Shown piece by piece: positions 44,095-52,938 of a DNA stretch of 64,000 nt. The position numbers were made by a program, and so were the translations under genes. Within the stretch, counting starts at the first letter, position 1. Every line of letters begins with the position of its first letter. The notes under the pieces are model-generated. The model was not told the origin of the DNA, did no database searches, and worked only from the letters and a program-made list of their open reading frames with translations. This DNA comes from Aeromicrobium marinum DSM 15272 (GTDB lineage Bacteria; Actinomycetota; Actinomycetes; Propionibacteriales; Nocardioidaceae), in assembly GCF_000160775.2 (NCBI RefSeq), contig NZ_CM001024.1, forward strand, positions 2,153,163 through 2,217,162. Reading direction: 5' to 3'.

Positions 44095-45342
44095 ATGTCA
44101 TCGGGCTTCTCCCGCCGACACGTCGCGCTGGCTGCCCTGTCGCTCAACGCGGTGCGTCCATGGCGCGGGGACCGTGGTGGTATCCCGAGCTTCGCGCTGG
44201 GGTGGCCGGTCAGCGAGCTGGCTCCCCACCTGCTCGGCGCGACCGCCCTCGACGTCGCCGCCGAGCTCACGGTCCGCCGCCGCCGCTCGAGGCCGTCGGC
44301 CGTCGGACTGGCCGCAGCGGCGGCGACGGCGGTCCTTCTCGGTCAGGCCGTCGCGTCGGCCCGGCGGGTCGGCACCGAGCTCGACGACGCCCTGCGGGAG
44401 AGCATCGGCGAGGACTACCTGACGACGCTCGACCTGCCCGGCCCGCTCGACCTGCGACTGCCCCGCGGATCGGTGAGCCGCCCCTTCCGCCTGCGGCAGC
44501 ACGACGTCGAGGTCCTGCGCGACGTGCCCTACACCGAGGGCGGCCGACGGGCCCACCTCGACATCTACCGGCCGCGCGACACCGACCTGTCCGGGGCACC
44601 CGTCCTGCTGCAGATCCACGGCGGCGGCTGGACGATCGGCACCAAGGAGCAGCAGGGGCTGATCCTCATGAACCGCATGGCCCAGCAGGGCTGGGTGTGC
44701 GTCGCCGCCAACTACCGCCTCGCTCCGAAGCACCGGTTCCCCACCCAGATCATCGACGTCAAGCGCGCCATCGCGTGGGTGCACGAGAACATCGCGGACT
44801 TCGGCGGCGACCCGACCTACCTGGCGATCACCGGCGGGTCGGCCGGCGGCCACCTGTCGGCCCTCGCGGCGCTGACGCCCGGGCTGGCGGAGTACCAACC
44901 GGGCTTCGAGGACGCCGACACCTCGGTGTCCGCCTGCGTGCCGTTCTACGGCATCTACGACCTGGCCGGCCTCACCGGCGAGCGGTCGGCGGTCGCCCTC
45001 CGGGACCGGTTCCTCGCACCGTGGGTCTTCAAGAAGGACCCCCGCACCGACCTCGAGGACTTCGTCCGCGCCTCCCCGCTGGCGCAGGTCACCGACCACA
45101 CGCCGGACTTCTTCGTGGTGCACGGGGCCAACGACACGCTCGCGCCGGTGCTGCACGCCCGGGCCCTCGTCGCGGCACTGCGCGAGCGGTCGGACGCCTC
45201 CGTCACGTATGCCGAGCTGCCCGGCACGCAGCACGCCTTCGACGTGTTCTCGTCGATCCGCAGCCAGCACACCACCGGTGCGGTCCAGCGCTGGTTGCAG
45301 TGGCACCGCGCCACCCACGTGGCAGCCTCAGCCGCGGGGTAG
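44095..45342 (+). CDS. HSL-type esterase/lipase (alpha/beta hydrolase), probably membrane-attached
   Basis: A 415-aa esterase. The hormone-sensitive-lipase motif HGGG is at 175-178, the nucleophile is Ser249 in TGGSAGG, the acid is in VVHGANDTLAP and the His in GTQHAFD. The N-terminal 130 residues are outside the catalytic domain and contain two hydrophobic stretches (about 32-58 and 66-88) that could anchor it in the membrane. ATG 44095 has GGAGGAG 5-6 nt upstream. It is paired with the WS/DGAT across a KstR box, suggesting sterol-ester or storage-lipid hydrolysis. Its 3' end overlaps the convergent fadE34 by 15 bp. Confidence 0.85.
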   Translation: MSSGFSRRHVALAALSLNAVRPWRGDRGGIPSFALGWPVSELAPHLLGATALDVAAELTVRRRRSRPSAVGLAAAAATAVLLGQAVASARRVGTELDDALRESIGEDYLTTLDLPGPLDLRLPRGSVSRPFRLRQHDVEVLRDVPYTEGGRRAHLDIYRPRDTDLSGAPVLLQIHGGGWTIGTKEQQGLILMNRMAQQGWVCVAANYRLAPKHRFPTQIIDVKRAIAWVHENIADFGGDPTYLAITGGSAGGHLSALAALTPGLAEYQPGFEDADTSVSACVPFYGIYDLAGLTGERSAVALRDRFLAPWVFKKDPRTDLEDFVRASPLAQVTDHTPDFFVVHGANDTLAPVLHARALVAALRERSDASVTYAELPGTQHAFDVFSSIRSQHTTGAVQRWLQWHRATHVAASAAG

Positions 45343-47502
45343 GCCCAGCACCCGCTCGGCCACGACGTTGCGCAGCACCTGGGTGGTGCCGCCGGCGATG
45401 GACAGGCAGCGCGTCAGCAGCATCTCGTGCACGTCCGCGCCCAGCTGCGGGTCGTCGGTGGTCAGCAGCGCGGCGGGACCGTGCAGGTCGACCACCAGCT
45501 CGGAGGCCTCCTGCCGGTTCCGCACGCCGAGCAGCTTGGCCACGCTCGACTCCGGCCCTGGGCCCCGGCCGCCGATCGACCGCAGGACGGACCGGACCCC
45601 CAGCTGCTGGCACACGGTGGCCAGCGCCACCTGCCGACCGACCAGCTCGGCCGCGGGCGGCGAGTCGAGCCCGGCCAGCAGCTCAACCGCGCGTTCGGTG
45701 CTGAGTCCGAGCTTGGTGCCGGCCATCGCCACCCGCTCGTTGGCCAAGGTGGTCCGGGCCAGCTTCCAACCGTCGCCGGGGGCACCCACCACGCAGTCGT
45801 CGGGCACGAACACCTCGTCGAGGAAGACCTCGTTGAACATGGCGTCGCCGGTGATCTCGCGCAGGGGGCGGATGTCGATGCCGGGCGAGGTCATGTCCAG
45901 CAGGAAGTAGGTGATGCCCCGGTGTCGGGCCACCTCGCGGTCCGTGCGGGCCAGGCAGATCGCCCAGTCCGCCCGGTGGGCCAGCGACGTCCACACCTTC
46001 TGCCCCGTGAGCGTCCATCCGCCCTCGACGCGGTCGGCCCGCGTGCTGAGCGAGGCGAGGTCGGAGCCGGCGCCCGGTTCGCTGAACAGCTGGCACCAGG
46101 TGAGGTCGCCCAGCAGCGTCGGTCGCACGAACCGCTCCCGCTGCTCGTCGGTGCCGTGCTCGATGATCGTCGGCGCGGCCCAGCCGCCGATCTTGAGGTC
46201 CGGTCGGGTGACGCCCGCGCGGGCGAGCTCCTCGTCGACGACGAGCTGCTGCACCGCGCCGGCGGCCAGCCCGTACGGCTCCGGCCAGTGCGGCATCAGG
46301 TGGCCACTGCGCACGAGGGCCGCGCGCTGCTGGTCCGGCGGCAGCGCGGCGACGGCATCGGCGGCGGCCCTGGCTGCGGGCCGGTGCTCGGCGTCGGCCC
46401 CGTCCAGGTCGACCTCGGGGGCCCGCCGACGACCACCCGAGGCGCGGCCCGCGAGACGCACGGCCGCCTCGCCGGAGGCCCCGGTGACCGTCGTGACCAC
46501 GGCGCGCAGCGCGATCGCCCGGCGCAGGTACAGGTGGGCGTCGTGCTCGAAGGTGAACCCGATGCCCCCCAGCACCTGGATGCAGTCCTGGGCCACCGAG
46601 ACCGCGCCGTCGAAGGCGACCGTCGCGGCGACGTCGGCGGCGTAGTCCGCCTCCTCGGCCGGGAGGCCGGCGTCCGCGGCGCAGCCCAGGTCCCAGGCCA
46701 CCGCCGCGACCGACTCGGTCGTCTCGAGCATCTGGGCGCAGAGGTGCTTGACGGCCTGGAACGACCCGATCGGGGCGCCGAACTGCTCGCGGACCTTGGC
46801 GTACGCGACGGCGGTGTCCAGGCACCACTGGGCGACCCCCGCTGCCTCCGCCGCGGCGAGCGCGACCAGCAGCCGTCGGACCGTCCCGTCGTCGAGCGCC
46901 GGCAGGTGGACGATGTCGTCGCCCTTCGCGGCCACCCGGACCCGGCCGCTGCGGCGCGACAGGTCGATGCCGGCTCCGGGCTCGGCGGTCCACCCGGTGG
47001 AACGGACGAGGACCCATCGACCGGCGTCGGTGGGCGCCAGCAACCAGCGCGCGTCGACCACGTCGAGGACGTGGGAGAGCTCCCCCCGGGCCCCGGAGTC
47101 GTCGACCGACAGTGCACCGGCGACGGCCACGGCGGCGCCGTCGCCCCCGACGATCCCCGTGAGAACCTCGTCACAGGCCGGGTCGGCGGCTCCGGGGCCT
47201 GCGGCCCGGGTCACGGCCAGTCCGACGAGGGTGGTGGCCAGCACCGGGCCGGGCACCAACGCCTGGGCAGCGGCCTCGACCGCGACCAGCTGGTCGAGCA
47301 GGTCACCGCCTCCCCCGCCTGCGTTCTCAGGGACGGCGATGCTGGTGAGGCCGGCCTCGACGACCGACTTCCACACCGTGGCGAACGAGGCGGCCGCGTC
47401 GGTCTCGGCCTCGCGGACCGCGGCGGTCCCGGCGAGCCCGGCAGCCCAGGCCCGTAGGCTCGAACCCAGCTCGAGGTGGTCCTGTTTCACGCCGACCGGC
47501 AT
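45328..47502 (-). CDS. fadE34: FadE34 (ChsE3), two-domain steroid acyl-CoA dehydrogenase
   Basis: A 724-aa protein with two acyl-CoA dehydrogenase units, as in mycobacterial FadE34 (Rv3573c, about 710 aa). N-unit: SIAVPENAGGGG, YAKVREQFGAPIGSFQAVKHL and QVLGGIGFTFEHDAHLYLRR. C-unit: CQLFSEPGAGSDLASLSTRA, GQKVWTSLAHRADW and a C-terminal GGTTQVLRNVVAERVLGLPRG. It acts on C24/C5-side-chain steroid CoAs. ATG 47502 has GGAGG 8 nt upstream; an in-frame start at 47535 would lie in the KstR box. It is divergent from kstR, the same arrangement as Rv3573c-Rv3574. Confidence 0.92.
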   Translation of the reverse strand: MPVGVKQDHLELGSSLRAWAAGLAGTAAVREAETDAAASFATVWKSVVEAGLTSIAVPENAGGGGGDLLDQLVAVEAAAQALVPGPVLATTLVGLAVTRAAGPGAADPACDEVLTGIVGGDGAAVAVAGALSVDDSGARGELSHVLDVVDARWLLAPTDAGRWVLVRSTGWTAEPGAGIDLSRRSGRVRVAAKGDDIVHLPALDDGTVRRLLVALAAAEAAGVAQWCLDTAVAYAKVREQFGAPIGSFQAVKHLCAQMLETTESVAAVAWDLGCAADAGLPAEEADYAADVAATVAFDGAVSVAQDCIQVLGGIGFTFEHDAHLYLRRAIALRAVVTTVTGASGEAAVRLAGRASGGRRRAPEVDLDGADAEHRPAARAAADAVAALPPDQQRAALVRSGHLMPHWPEPYGLAAGAVQQLVVDEELARAGVTRPDLKIGGWAAPTIIEHGTDEQRERFVRPTLLGDLTWCQLFSEPGAGSDLASLSTRADRVEGGWTLTGQKVWTSLAHRADWAICLARTDREVARHRGITYFLLDMTSPGIDIRPLREITGDAMFNEVFLDEVFVPDDCVVGAPGDGWKLARTTLANERVAMAGTKLGLSTERAVELLAGLDSPPAAELVGRQVALATVCQQLGVRSVLRSIGGRGPGPESSVAKLLGVRNRQEASELVVDLHGPAALLTTDDPQLGADVHEMLLTRCLSIAGGTTQVLRNVVAERVLGLPRG

Positions 47503-47520
47503 CTGTGTCGCCTCCGTGAC

Positions 47521-47534
47521 TAGAACGTGTTTCA
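47521..47534. promoter_or_regulatory. KstR operator between fadE34 and kstR (autoregulation)
   Basis: TAGAACGTGTTTCA fits TnnAACnnGTTnnA. It is 18 nt from the fadE34 start and 59 nt from the kstR start. Confidence 0.87.
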
Positions 47535-47593
47535 ATCATATCGATGTCGGGACCGGCCCCAGGTGCGCCGGACCCGGAGAGGAGAGATCGGCG

Positions 47594-48184
47594 ATGACGA
47601 CCACGGTGACTCCCGGCTCCACCGCCCAGCGCGAGCGCCGCCGCCGCATCCTCGACGCGACCATCGCCCTGGCCGACCAGGGTGGGTTCGACGCCGTGCA
47701 GATGCGCGCGGTCGCCGACGACGCCGACGTGGCCCTGGGGACGCTCTACCGCTACTTCCCCTCCAAGATCCACCTGCTGGTGACCGCGCTGAGCCGCCAG
47801 TTCGAGCGGGTGCAGGAGCAGTCGAGCAAGCGCCAGGTGCCCGGCGAGACCCCCCACGAGCGGGTCATGCACGTGCTCGGGGTGACCACCCGGGCGCTGC
47901 AGAAGCAGCCACAGCTCACCGAGGCGCTGACCCGGGCCTTCATGTTCGCCGACGCCTCGGTCGCGGCCGAGATCCACGAGGTCGGCATGCGGATGACCTC
48001 GATCATCACCCACGCGATCGACGGCACCGACGAGACCCGCGAGCCCACCGAGGAGGACACCGCCATCGTGCGGGTCATCGGTGACGTGTGGCTGTCGGCC
48101 CTGATGGGCTGGGTCACCGGCCGGACCTCCGCGGCCGAGGTCATGCGGTCGATGGACGTGGCCGTCCGCCTGCTCCTGCGCTGA
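47594..48184 (+). CDS. kstR: KstR, TetR-family repressor of steroid catabolism
   Basis: A 196-aa repressor. The N-terminal block AQRERRRRILDATIALADQGGFDAVQMRAVADDADVALGTLYRYFPSK (cited as a whole region, residues about 9-56) is nearly the pattern I recall for mycobacterial KstR (Rv3574), and LTEALTRAFMFADAS plus the C-terminal VRLLLR also agree. Mycobacterial KstR is released by steroid CoA thioesters. ATG 47594 is chosen; the frame is open upstream through the divergent gene. The palindromes of this window are its expected targets. Confidence 0.93.
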   Translation: MTTTVTPGSTAQRERRRRILDATIALADQGGFDAVQMRAVADDADVALGTLYRYFPSKIHLLVTALSRQFERVQEQSSKRQVPGETPHERVMHVLGVTTRALQKQPQLTEALTRAFMFADASVAAEIHEVGMRMTSIITHAIDGTDETREPTEEDTAIVRVIGDVWLSALMGWVTGRTSAAEVMRSMDVAVRLLLR

Positions 48185-48201
48185 GGAGCCTGCGCCGGAC
48201 G

Positions 48202-48690
48202 TCACCCGGGCGGGTCGACCGTGAAGGTCGCGTCGATGCGCTTGATCAGGCAGGCGGGCGTCAGCGTGAAGTCCTCGACCACGGTCGAGCTCGCCACGGC
48301 GCGGCCGGCCACCTCGATCGGCAGGTCGTACACGGCCCGGATCACGTGGGCCCGGCCGTCCGGCTGCCAGGTCCACACCAGGTTCTCGATCGAGGAGAAC
48401 AGGGAGTACTGCAGGTGCAGGTACAGCCCCAGCTTGAGGTCGAAGGCCGTGAACGCCGTCGGGACGCCGTTCTCGACCCGCAGCACGAAGCGCTCGGCCG
48501 GCACCGACCAGGCGGCGTGCCGGTCGAGCAGGGCGTCGAGGTACTTCTGCGAGGCCGCCCGCGCGTCGGCCTCCGAGCAGCCGGTGGTGGCGGCGGCCGC
48601 CGGGGCGGACCGCGGGCCGGCGACCGTCACGGCCGCGGCCAGCGCCACGGAGGCGAGGGCCACGACGCCCAGGCGGACGGACCGCCTCAC
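48202..48690 (-). CDS. Secreted protein of unknown function
   Basis: A 162-aa protein with a signal peptide (basic VRRSVR, hydrophobic VALASVALAAAVTVA, then PRSAPAAAA). The mature part has one cysteine near its start and one near its end, and reads as a small alpha+beta domain (AASQKYLDALLDRHAAW, VYDLPIEVAGRAVASSTVVEDFTL). It resembles SnoaL/NTF2-like ligand-binding proteins weakly. GTG 48690 overlaps the stop of the preceding dehydrogenase gene. It is last in the KstR-boxed LLM-SDR-dehydrogenase unit, so it may handle steroids outside the membrane; this is inference. Confidence 0.65.
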   Translation of the reverse strand: MRRSVRLGVVALASVALAAAVTVAGPRSAPAAAATTGCSEADARAASQKYLDALLDRHAAWSVPAERFVLRVENGVPTAFTAFDLKLGLYLHLQYSLFSSIENLVWTWQPDGRAHVIRAVYDLPIEVAGRAVASSTVVEDFTLTPACLIKRIDATFTVDPPG

Positions 48691-49778
48691 CGGACGACCA
48701 GGCCCTTGCCGGTCACGAGCGGCAGGTCGAGCGCCGTGACGAGCCCGGGCTCCGCGGCGACGACCGCCGGCACCGAGTTCACCAGGCGCATCGCGGTGGC
48801 CTTCAGACCGGCGGTGTTGTGGTCGCCGTCGGTGCCCAGCAGCTGCAGGTCGAGGGTGTAGTTCGGCTCGCCCCTGACCTCGACCCGGTAGCAGCCGAGA
48901 CCGGCGGGCTGCGGCCAGTCGGGGCCGATGTCGTCGTGCACCCGGGTGACGTGCTCGAGCACCACGACCGCCTTGCCACCGACCATGCCGCGCACCTCGA
49001 AGTGCAGACCGGCCACGGTGCCCTCCTCGATCCGCCCGCAGTCGATGTCGAACGACTCGGTGGCGGGGAGCCGCTCGTAGAACTCCTCGACGTCGTCGAG
49101 CTCGACGCCCAGCCCGGCAGCGATCTGGTGCACGACGCTGCCCCAGGCCAACGACAGGATCCCCGGCTGGAGCAGCATCGGCACGTGGTCCATCGGCAGG
49201 CCGAAGCCCATCGTGTCGAACACGATCATCTTCTGGTCGTAGGTGTTGTAGTTGAGCACCTCCGAGCAGCGGACCTGGTCGATGCGCTCGCTGATGCTCG
49301 TCAGCGACAACGGCAGCCAGTCGTTCGCGAACCCGGGATCGATGCCGTTGACGAAGAGCGACACCCCGCCGTCGGCGGCCGCCTTCTCGACCCCTTCGGC
49401 CATGCCCGCCGCGGCGCCGGACGGGAACTGCAGGAACACCGGCCCGCTCGAGACCACGTTGATCCCGGCCGCCAGCAGCCGCTCCAGGTCGGCGATGGCC
49501 TCGAACAGCCGGTCGTCGGCCATGGCGCAGTTGACGACGCAGTCGGGTGCGAGCGCGATGATCTCGTCGACGTCGTTCGTGGCGAGCACCCCGAGGTCGC
49601 GGTCCAGCCCGGCGAGCCGGCCGGCGTCGTGACCGACCTTGTCGGGGTTGGACACCCACAGACCGACCAGCTCGAGGTCGGGCCGGGCGTCGATGCCGAC
49701 CAGGGCGTGACGACCGACGTTGCCCGTGCCCCACTGGACGACGCGCAGGGTGCGGTCCTGGTGCTGACGCTCGCTCAT
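48687..49778 (-). CDS. NAD(P)-binding oxidoreductase of the dihydrodipicolinate-reductase-like family
   Basis: A 363-aa protein with N-terminal Rossmann motif [16 protein letters not shown] and a DapB-like nucleotide fold, then a long alpha/beta domain ([31 protein letters not shown]). This group is annotated as dihydrodipicolinate reductase N-terminal domain or 2,4-diaminopentanoate-dehydrogenase-like, but in actinobacteria it commonly occurs with sterol and hydrocarbon genes and its substrates are unknown. ATG 49778 has AGGAGAAC upstream. ATGA overlap with the SDR before it. Confidence 0.75.
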   Translation of the reverse strand: MSERQHQDRTLRVVQWGTGNVGRHALVGIDARPDLELVGLWVSNPDKVGHDAGRLAGLDRDLGVLATNDVDEIIALAPDCVVNCAMADDRLFEAIADLERLLAAGINVVSSGPVFLQFPSGAAAGMAEGVEKAAADGGVSLFVNGIDPGFANDWLPLSLTSISERIDQVRCSEVLNYNTYDQKMIVFDTMGFGLPMDHVPMLLQPGILSLAWGSVVHQIAAGLGVELDDVEEFYERLPATESFDIDCGRIEEGTVAGLHFEVRGMVGGKAVVVLEHVTRVHDDIGPDWPQPAGLGCYRVEVRGEPNYTLDLQLLGTDGDHNTAGLKATAMRLVNSVPAVVAAEPGLVTALDLPLVTGKGLVVR

Positions 49779-50590
49779 GACTGTTCTCCTTGGTCGGGCG
49801 CTGCCAGGTCGGGCAGGCCCATGTCGAGGTTCGGCTGGTCGATGCCGCCGTCGACCTCCAGCACCTTGCCGGTGAGGTAGGCGCCGGCGGGGCTGGCGAG
49901 GAACACGACGGTGGCGGCGATGTCCTCGGGCTCCCCGATGCGGCGCAGCGGGGTGCCCGCCTCCATCTGCGCCGTCAGGCCCTCGTCGCCGGTGACGATC
50001 TCCAGGGCGGAGGTGGCCACGGACCCCACCGCGATGGCGTTGACCCGCACCCGCGGCGCGAGGTCGCGGCCGGCCAGGCGGGTCCAGTGGCTGAGCGCCG
50101 CCTTCGCGGTGCCGTAGGCGAGGTAGCCGCGCCCGCTGACCCGGCCCATGACCGACGAGATGTTGACGACCGAGCCGCCGTCGCCGGCCAGCAGGTGCGG
50201 CAGGGCGGCCCGGGTCAGGGCGTGGGCCGTGGAGACGTTGAAGTGGAAGGCGTCCTCGAGCGCAGTGACGTTGGTCCGGCGGAACTCCTTGGGCATCGAC
50301 CCGCCCACGTTGTTCACCACCACGTCGAGCCGGCCGAAGCTGTCGACGGCGACCTGGGCGAGCGCGGCGACCTGGTCGGTGTCCGAGAGGTCGGCCGCCA
50401 CCACGACCGCGCGGCTGCCGGCCGCCTCGATCCGGTCGGCCACCTCCCGCAGCTGGTCCTCGGTGCGGGCGGCGATCACCACCGAGGCGCCGGCCTCGGC
50501 CAGGGCGATCGCGCTGGCGGCTCCGATGCCACGGCCGGCACCGGTGACGACGGCGACCCGGTCGTCGAGTCTGAAACGGTCGAGGATCAT
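49775..50590 (-). CDS. Short-chain dehydrogenase/reductase
   Basis: A 271-aa classical SDR beginning [23 protein letters not shown] (cofactor motif TGAGRGIG at 16-23). NNVGG is near 90 (Asn catalytic region NNVG rather than NNAG), serine in [14 protein letters not shown] as Tyr-x3-Lys, and C-terminal [19 protein letters not shown]. Start overlaps the LLM stop. Its position in a KstR-boxed operon makes a hydroxysteroid or side-chain hydroxyacyl-CoA substrate likely; the precise one cannot be read. Confidence 0.85.
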   Translation of the reverse strand: MILDRFRLDDRVAVVTGAGRGIGAASAIALAEAGASVVIAARTEDQLREVADRIEAAGSRAVVVAADLSDTDQVAALAQVAVDSFGRLDVVVNNVGGSMPKEFRRTNVTALEDAFHFNVSTAHALTRAALPHLLAGDGGSVVNISSVMGRVSGRGYLAYGTAKAALSHWTRLAGRDLAPRVRVNAIAVGSVATSALEIVTGDEGLTAQMEAGTPLRRIGEPEDIAATVVFLASPAGAYLTGKVLEVDGGIDQPNLDMGLPDLAAPDQGEQS

Positions 50591-51465
50591 GCGGACACCT
50601 TCTGGACGACGGACTCGGCAAAGCGTTCGAGGTGCTCGATCTTGGTGCTCAGCGGCTCGGTGTCGGGGCCCTTGACGTAGGGCAGACGGAACCCGACGAT
50701 CACGTCGGTCACGCCCCGGTCCTCCAGCTTCTTGCACCCGTCGACGCTGTAGGCGTCCATCGAGATCACGTGCACCTCGAACGGCTCGTCCTGCGTCCCC
50801 TCGGCCCGGCGGATCTCGTCAAGCCGGTCCAGCAGGGCGTCGAGGTCCTCGTGGGGGCCGCCCCCGTGCATCCAGCCGTCGCCGCGGGTGGCGGCGCGGC
50901 GCAGTGCCGCGTCGGAGTGCCCGCCGACCAGGATCGGGATCGGCTCGGTGGGCGCGGGGGTCTGGGTGATCGGCTGGATGTCGTAGAACTCGCCGTGGAA
51001 CTCGAACTCCTCGCCGGTGGTGAGCCCGCGCAGGATGTCGATGCACTCGTCGAACCGCTTGCCGCGGCGCGCCCACGGCACGCCCATCACGGCGTAGTCC
51101 TCGGGCCACGGCGAGAGGCCGACGCCCAGGCCGAGCCGGTTGCCGGTCAGGTAGGCGATCGACGAGGCCTGCTTGGCCACCAGGACCGGCGGCCGGATGG
51201 GCAGCTTCAGCACGAACGGGGTGAACCGCAGCGTGGTGGTGACCGCGCCGAGCATCGCGCAGAGCGTCATCGTCTCGATGAACTCCTTGCCCTCGAGGAA
51301 CTCGCGGTTGCCGTCGTCGGTGTAGGGGTAGCTGGCGTCGGAGTCGCTGGGGTAGATCAGGGAGTCGGCCACGGTCATCGAGTGGTACCCGGCCGCCTCG
51401 GCCGCCTGCGCGAGCGGCGCGTAGTACGTCGCGTCGGTCATCGCCTCGGCGTAGGTGAATCGCAT
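50587..51465 (-). CDS. LLM-class (F420-dependent type) oxidoreductase
   Basis: A 292-aa luciferase-like barrel: [43 protein letters not shown] (in part) and [27 protein letters not shown] (in part). It is distinct from the LLM protein at 22.8 kb. It is the first gene of a four-gene leftward unit and starts 10 nt from a KstR box, so the transcript may be leaderless or nearly so. It is probably an F420-linked dehydrogenase or reductase of a steroid intermediate. Confidence 0.84.
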   Translation of the reverse strand: MRFTYAEAMTDATYYAPLAQAAEAAGYHSMTVADSLIYPSDSDASYPYTDDGNREFLEGKEFIETMTLCAMLGAVTTTLRFTPFVLKLPIRPPVLVAKQASSIAYLTGNRLGLGVGLSPWPEDYAVMGVPWARRGKRFDECIDILRGLTTGEEFEFHGEFYDIQPITQTPAPTEPIPILVGGHSDAALRRAATRGDGWMHGGGPHEDLDALLDRLDEIRRAEGTQDEPFEVHVISMDAYSVDGCKKLEDRGVTDVIVGFRLPYVKGPDTEPLSTKIEHLERFAESVVQKVSA

Positions 51466-51475
51466 GTCGCGATAC

Positions 51476-51489
51476 TAGAACGTGTTTCA
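51476..51489. promoter_or_regulatory. KstR operator between LLM oxidoreductase and SnoaL-like gene
   Basis: TAGAACGTGTTTCA fits TnnAACnnGTTnnA and has the same sequence as the fadE34-kstR box. It is 10 nt from the LLM start, 21 nt from the SnoaL start, and is followed by GTTTT. Confidence 0.85.
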
Positions 51490-51510
51490 GTTTTCGGCTA
51501 CCGTCTTGCC

Positions 51511-51936
51511 ATGCTCGACCTGCAGACGATCTCCGACCGCCTCGAGATCGACGACCTCGTGACGACCTACACCCGCGCCGTCGACACCTTCGACTGGGAC
51601 CGCTACCGCACCGTGTTCACGGCCGACGCAACCATCGACTACACCGCCAGCGGAGGGATCAGCGGCACTCTCGAGGAGGTCGCCGACTGGCTGGCCGAGA
51701 CACTGCCGATCTTCTCCTCACTGCAGCACTTCGTGTGCCAGCGTGAGATCGCCCTGCACGGCGACACCGCCGACGCGCGGATCTACATGTTCAACCCGAT
51801 GGCCATCACCCAGCCCGACGGCAGCACGTGGCGGATGGAGTTCGGCGGCTACTACCTGCACCGGCTCGTGCGGACCCCCGAGGGCTGGCGCAGCCGCGAG
51901 CTGGTGGAGGAGCGCGCCTGGCTCCGTCAGGACTGA
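51511..51936 (+). CDS. SnoaL/NTF2-like protein (ketosteroid-isomerase fold)
   Basis: A 141-aa cone-fold protein: N-terminal helix ISDRLEIDDLVTTYTRAVDTFDWDRYRTVF (by parts), then Asp/Tyr-rich strands (DATIDYTASGG) and a C-terminal FGGYYLHRLVRTPEGWRSRELV. This is the SnoaL-like_4 type of polar-residue pattern found in small isomerases, hydratases and dehydratases. Divergent from an LLM gene across a KstR box, so a steroid isomerase or binding role is plausible. It has no obvious equivalent in the mycobacterial core set. Confidence 0.78.
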   Translation: MLDLQTISDRLEIDDLVTTYTRAVDTFDWDRYRTVFTADATIDYTASGGISGTLEEVADWLAETLPIFSSLQHFVCQREIALHGDTADARIYMFNPMAITQPDGSTWRMEFGGYYLHRLVRTPEGWRSRELVEERAWLRQD

Positions 51937-51985
51937 CGCGGCAACCGACCGTCGCCGCACTCCCCTGCTCTGGAAGGCTGGGCCC

Positions 51986-52828
51986 ATGCCCCTGTCCATG
52001 TTCACCCTCGACGGTGACCGTCTCGTGCCCACCGCGGTCGCCCGCTCCATGTGGAGCGAGAACCAGATCCACGGCGTGGCCGTCAGCGGAGCGCTGGCCC
52101 GCGGCCTCGAGGCGCGTCTCGCCGCGATCGGCCGGGACGACCTCGTGCCGGCCCGCTACACCGTCGACCTGTTCCAGCCGGCCTCGATGGCGCCCTGCAC
52201 CGTGGCCACCGAGGTGGTGCGCGAGGGCCGCCGCATCTGCCTCATCGACGCGACCCTGCTGCAGGAGGGCGTGCGGGTCGCCCGCGCCAGCTGCACCTTC
52301 CTGCTGCCGACGGAGTCGCCGACCGGCGAGGTGTGGATGCCGGTCGAGCGCCCCGAGCCGCCCCCGCTCGACGTGTCACCGGTGAGCGACGAGCCGCGGG
52401 TGCCGTTCTACACCAGCGACCAGCCGTGGTCGCAGGACTTCGCGGCCCACCAGAACGGTGGTCGCAAGGTCACCTGGCAGGCCGGTCTGGCGATCGTCGA
52501 CACCGAGCCGGGCACGCCGTTCCAGTCCGTCGCGAGCATCGCCGACTCCACCAGCATGGTCGTCAACTGGGGCACGCAGGGCGTGCAGTTCATCAACACC
52601 GACATCACGCTCGCACTGGCCCGCCAGCCGGTGAGCCGCGAGATCGGGCTGTCGGCCACCGACCGGGTGGAGCACGACGGCATCTCCGTCGGCACCGTCG
52701 AGGTGTTCGACCGGGCCGGCCCCCTGGGCACCGCGATGGTCGCGGCCCTGGCGAACGCGAAGCGGCCGGTCGACTTCACCGACGTCGAGTTCGACGACGA
52801 CGGCGAACGCACCCAGCGCACCCCCTAG
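51986..52828 (+). CDS. TesB-like acyl-CoA thioesterase (double hotdog)
   Basis: A 280-aa protein with two hotdog halves: N-terminal RSMWSENQIHGVAVSGALARGLE and RYTVDLFQPA (thioesterase superfamily type), C-terminal PGTPFQSVASIADSTSMVVNWG and FINTDITLALARQPV. It starts 49 nt after the SnoaL stop and is probably co-transcribed from the KstR-boxed promoter. It would release or recycle CoA. It is followed by a perfect 28-bp hairpin. Confidence 0.78.
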   Translation: MPLSMFTLDGDRLVPTAVARSMWSENQIHGVAVSGALARGLEARLAAIGRDDLVPARYTVDLFQPASMAPCTVATEVVREGRRICLIDATLLQEGVRVARASCTFLLPTESPTGEVWMPVERPEPPPLDVSPVSDEPRVPFYTSDQPWSQDFAAHQNGGRKVTWQAGLAIVDTEPGTPFQSVASIADSTSMVVNWGTQGVQFINTDITLALARQPVSREIGLSATDRVEHDGISVGTVEVFDRAGPLGTAMVAALANAKRPVDFTDVEFDDDGERTQRTP

Positions 52829-52871
52829 CCCACTTCGCCCCCGACCCCCACCTCCGCGCCGACCCCACCTC

Positions 52872-52938
52872 CCCGCTGAGAGTGACGTTTCTGCCCCGAT
52901 TTCCGCCATTTCGGGGCAGAAACGTCACTCTCAGCGGG
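52872..52938. terminator. Perfect 28-bp stem-loop, bidirectional terminator
   Basis: Arms 52872-52899 and 52911-52938 are fully complementary (CCCGCTGAGAGTGACG... / ...CGTCACTCTCAGCGGG) with an 11-nt loop. The right arm includes the stop codon and last codons of the convergent histidine kinase. Its core GTGACGTTTCTGCCCC recurs in the hairpin at 55532. Confidence 0.8.

Noticed and set aside
45328-45342. Overlap of esterase and fadE34 as a frameshift or assembly fault
   Set aside because: Both C-termini are normal for their families; it is a 15-bp convergent overlap.
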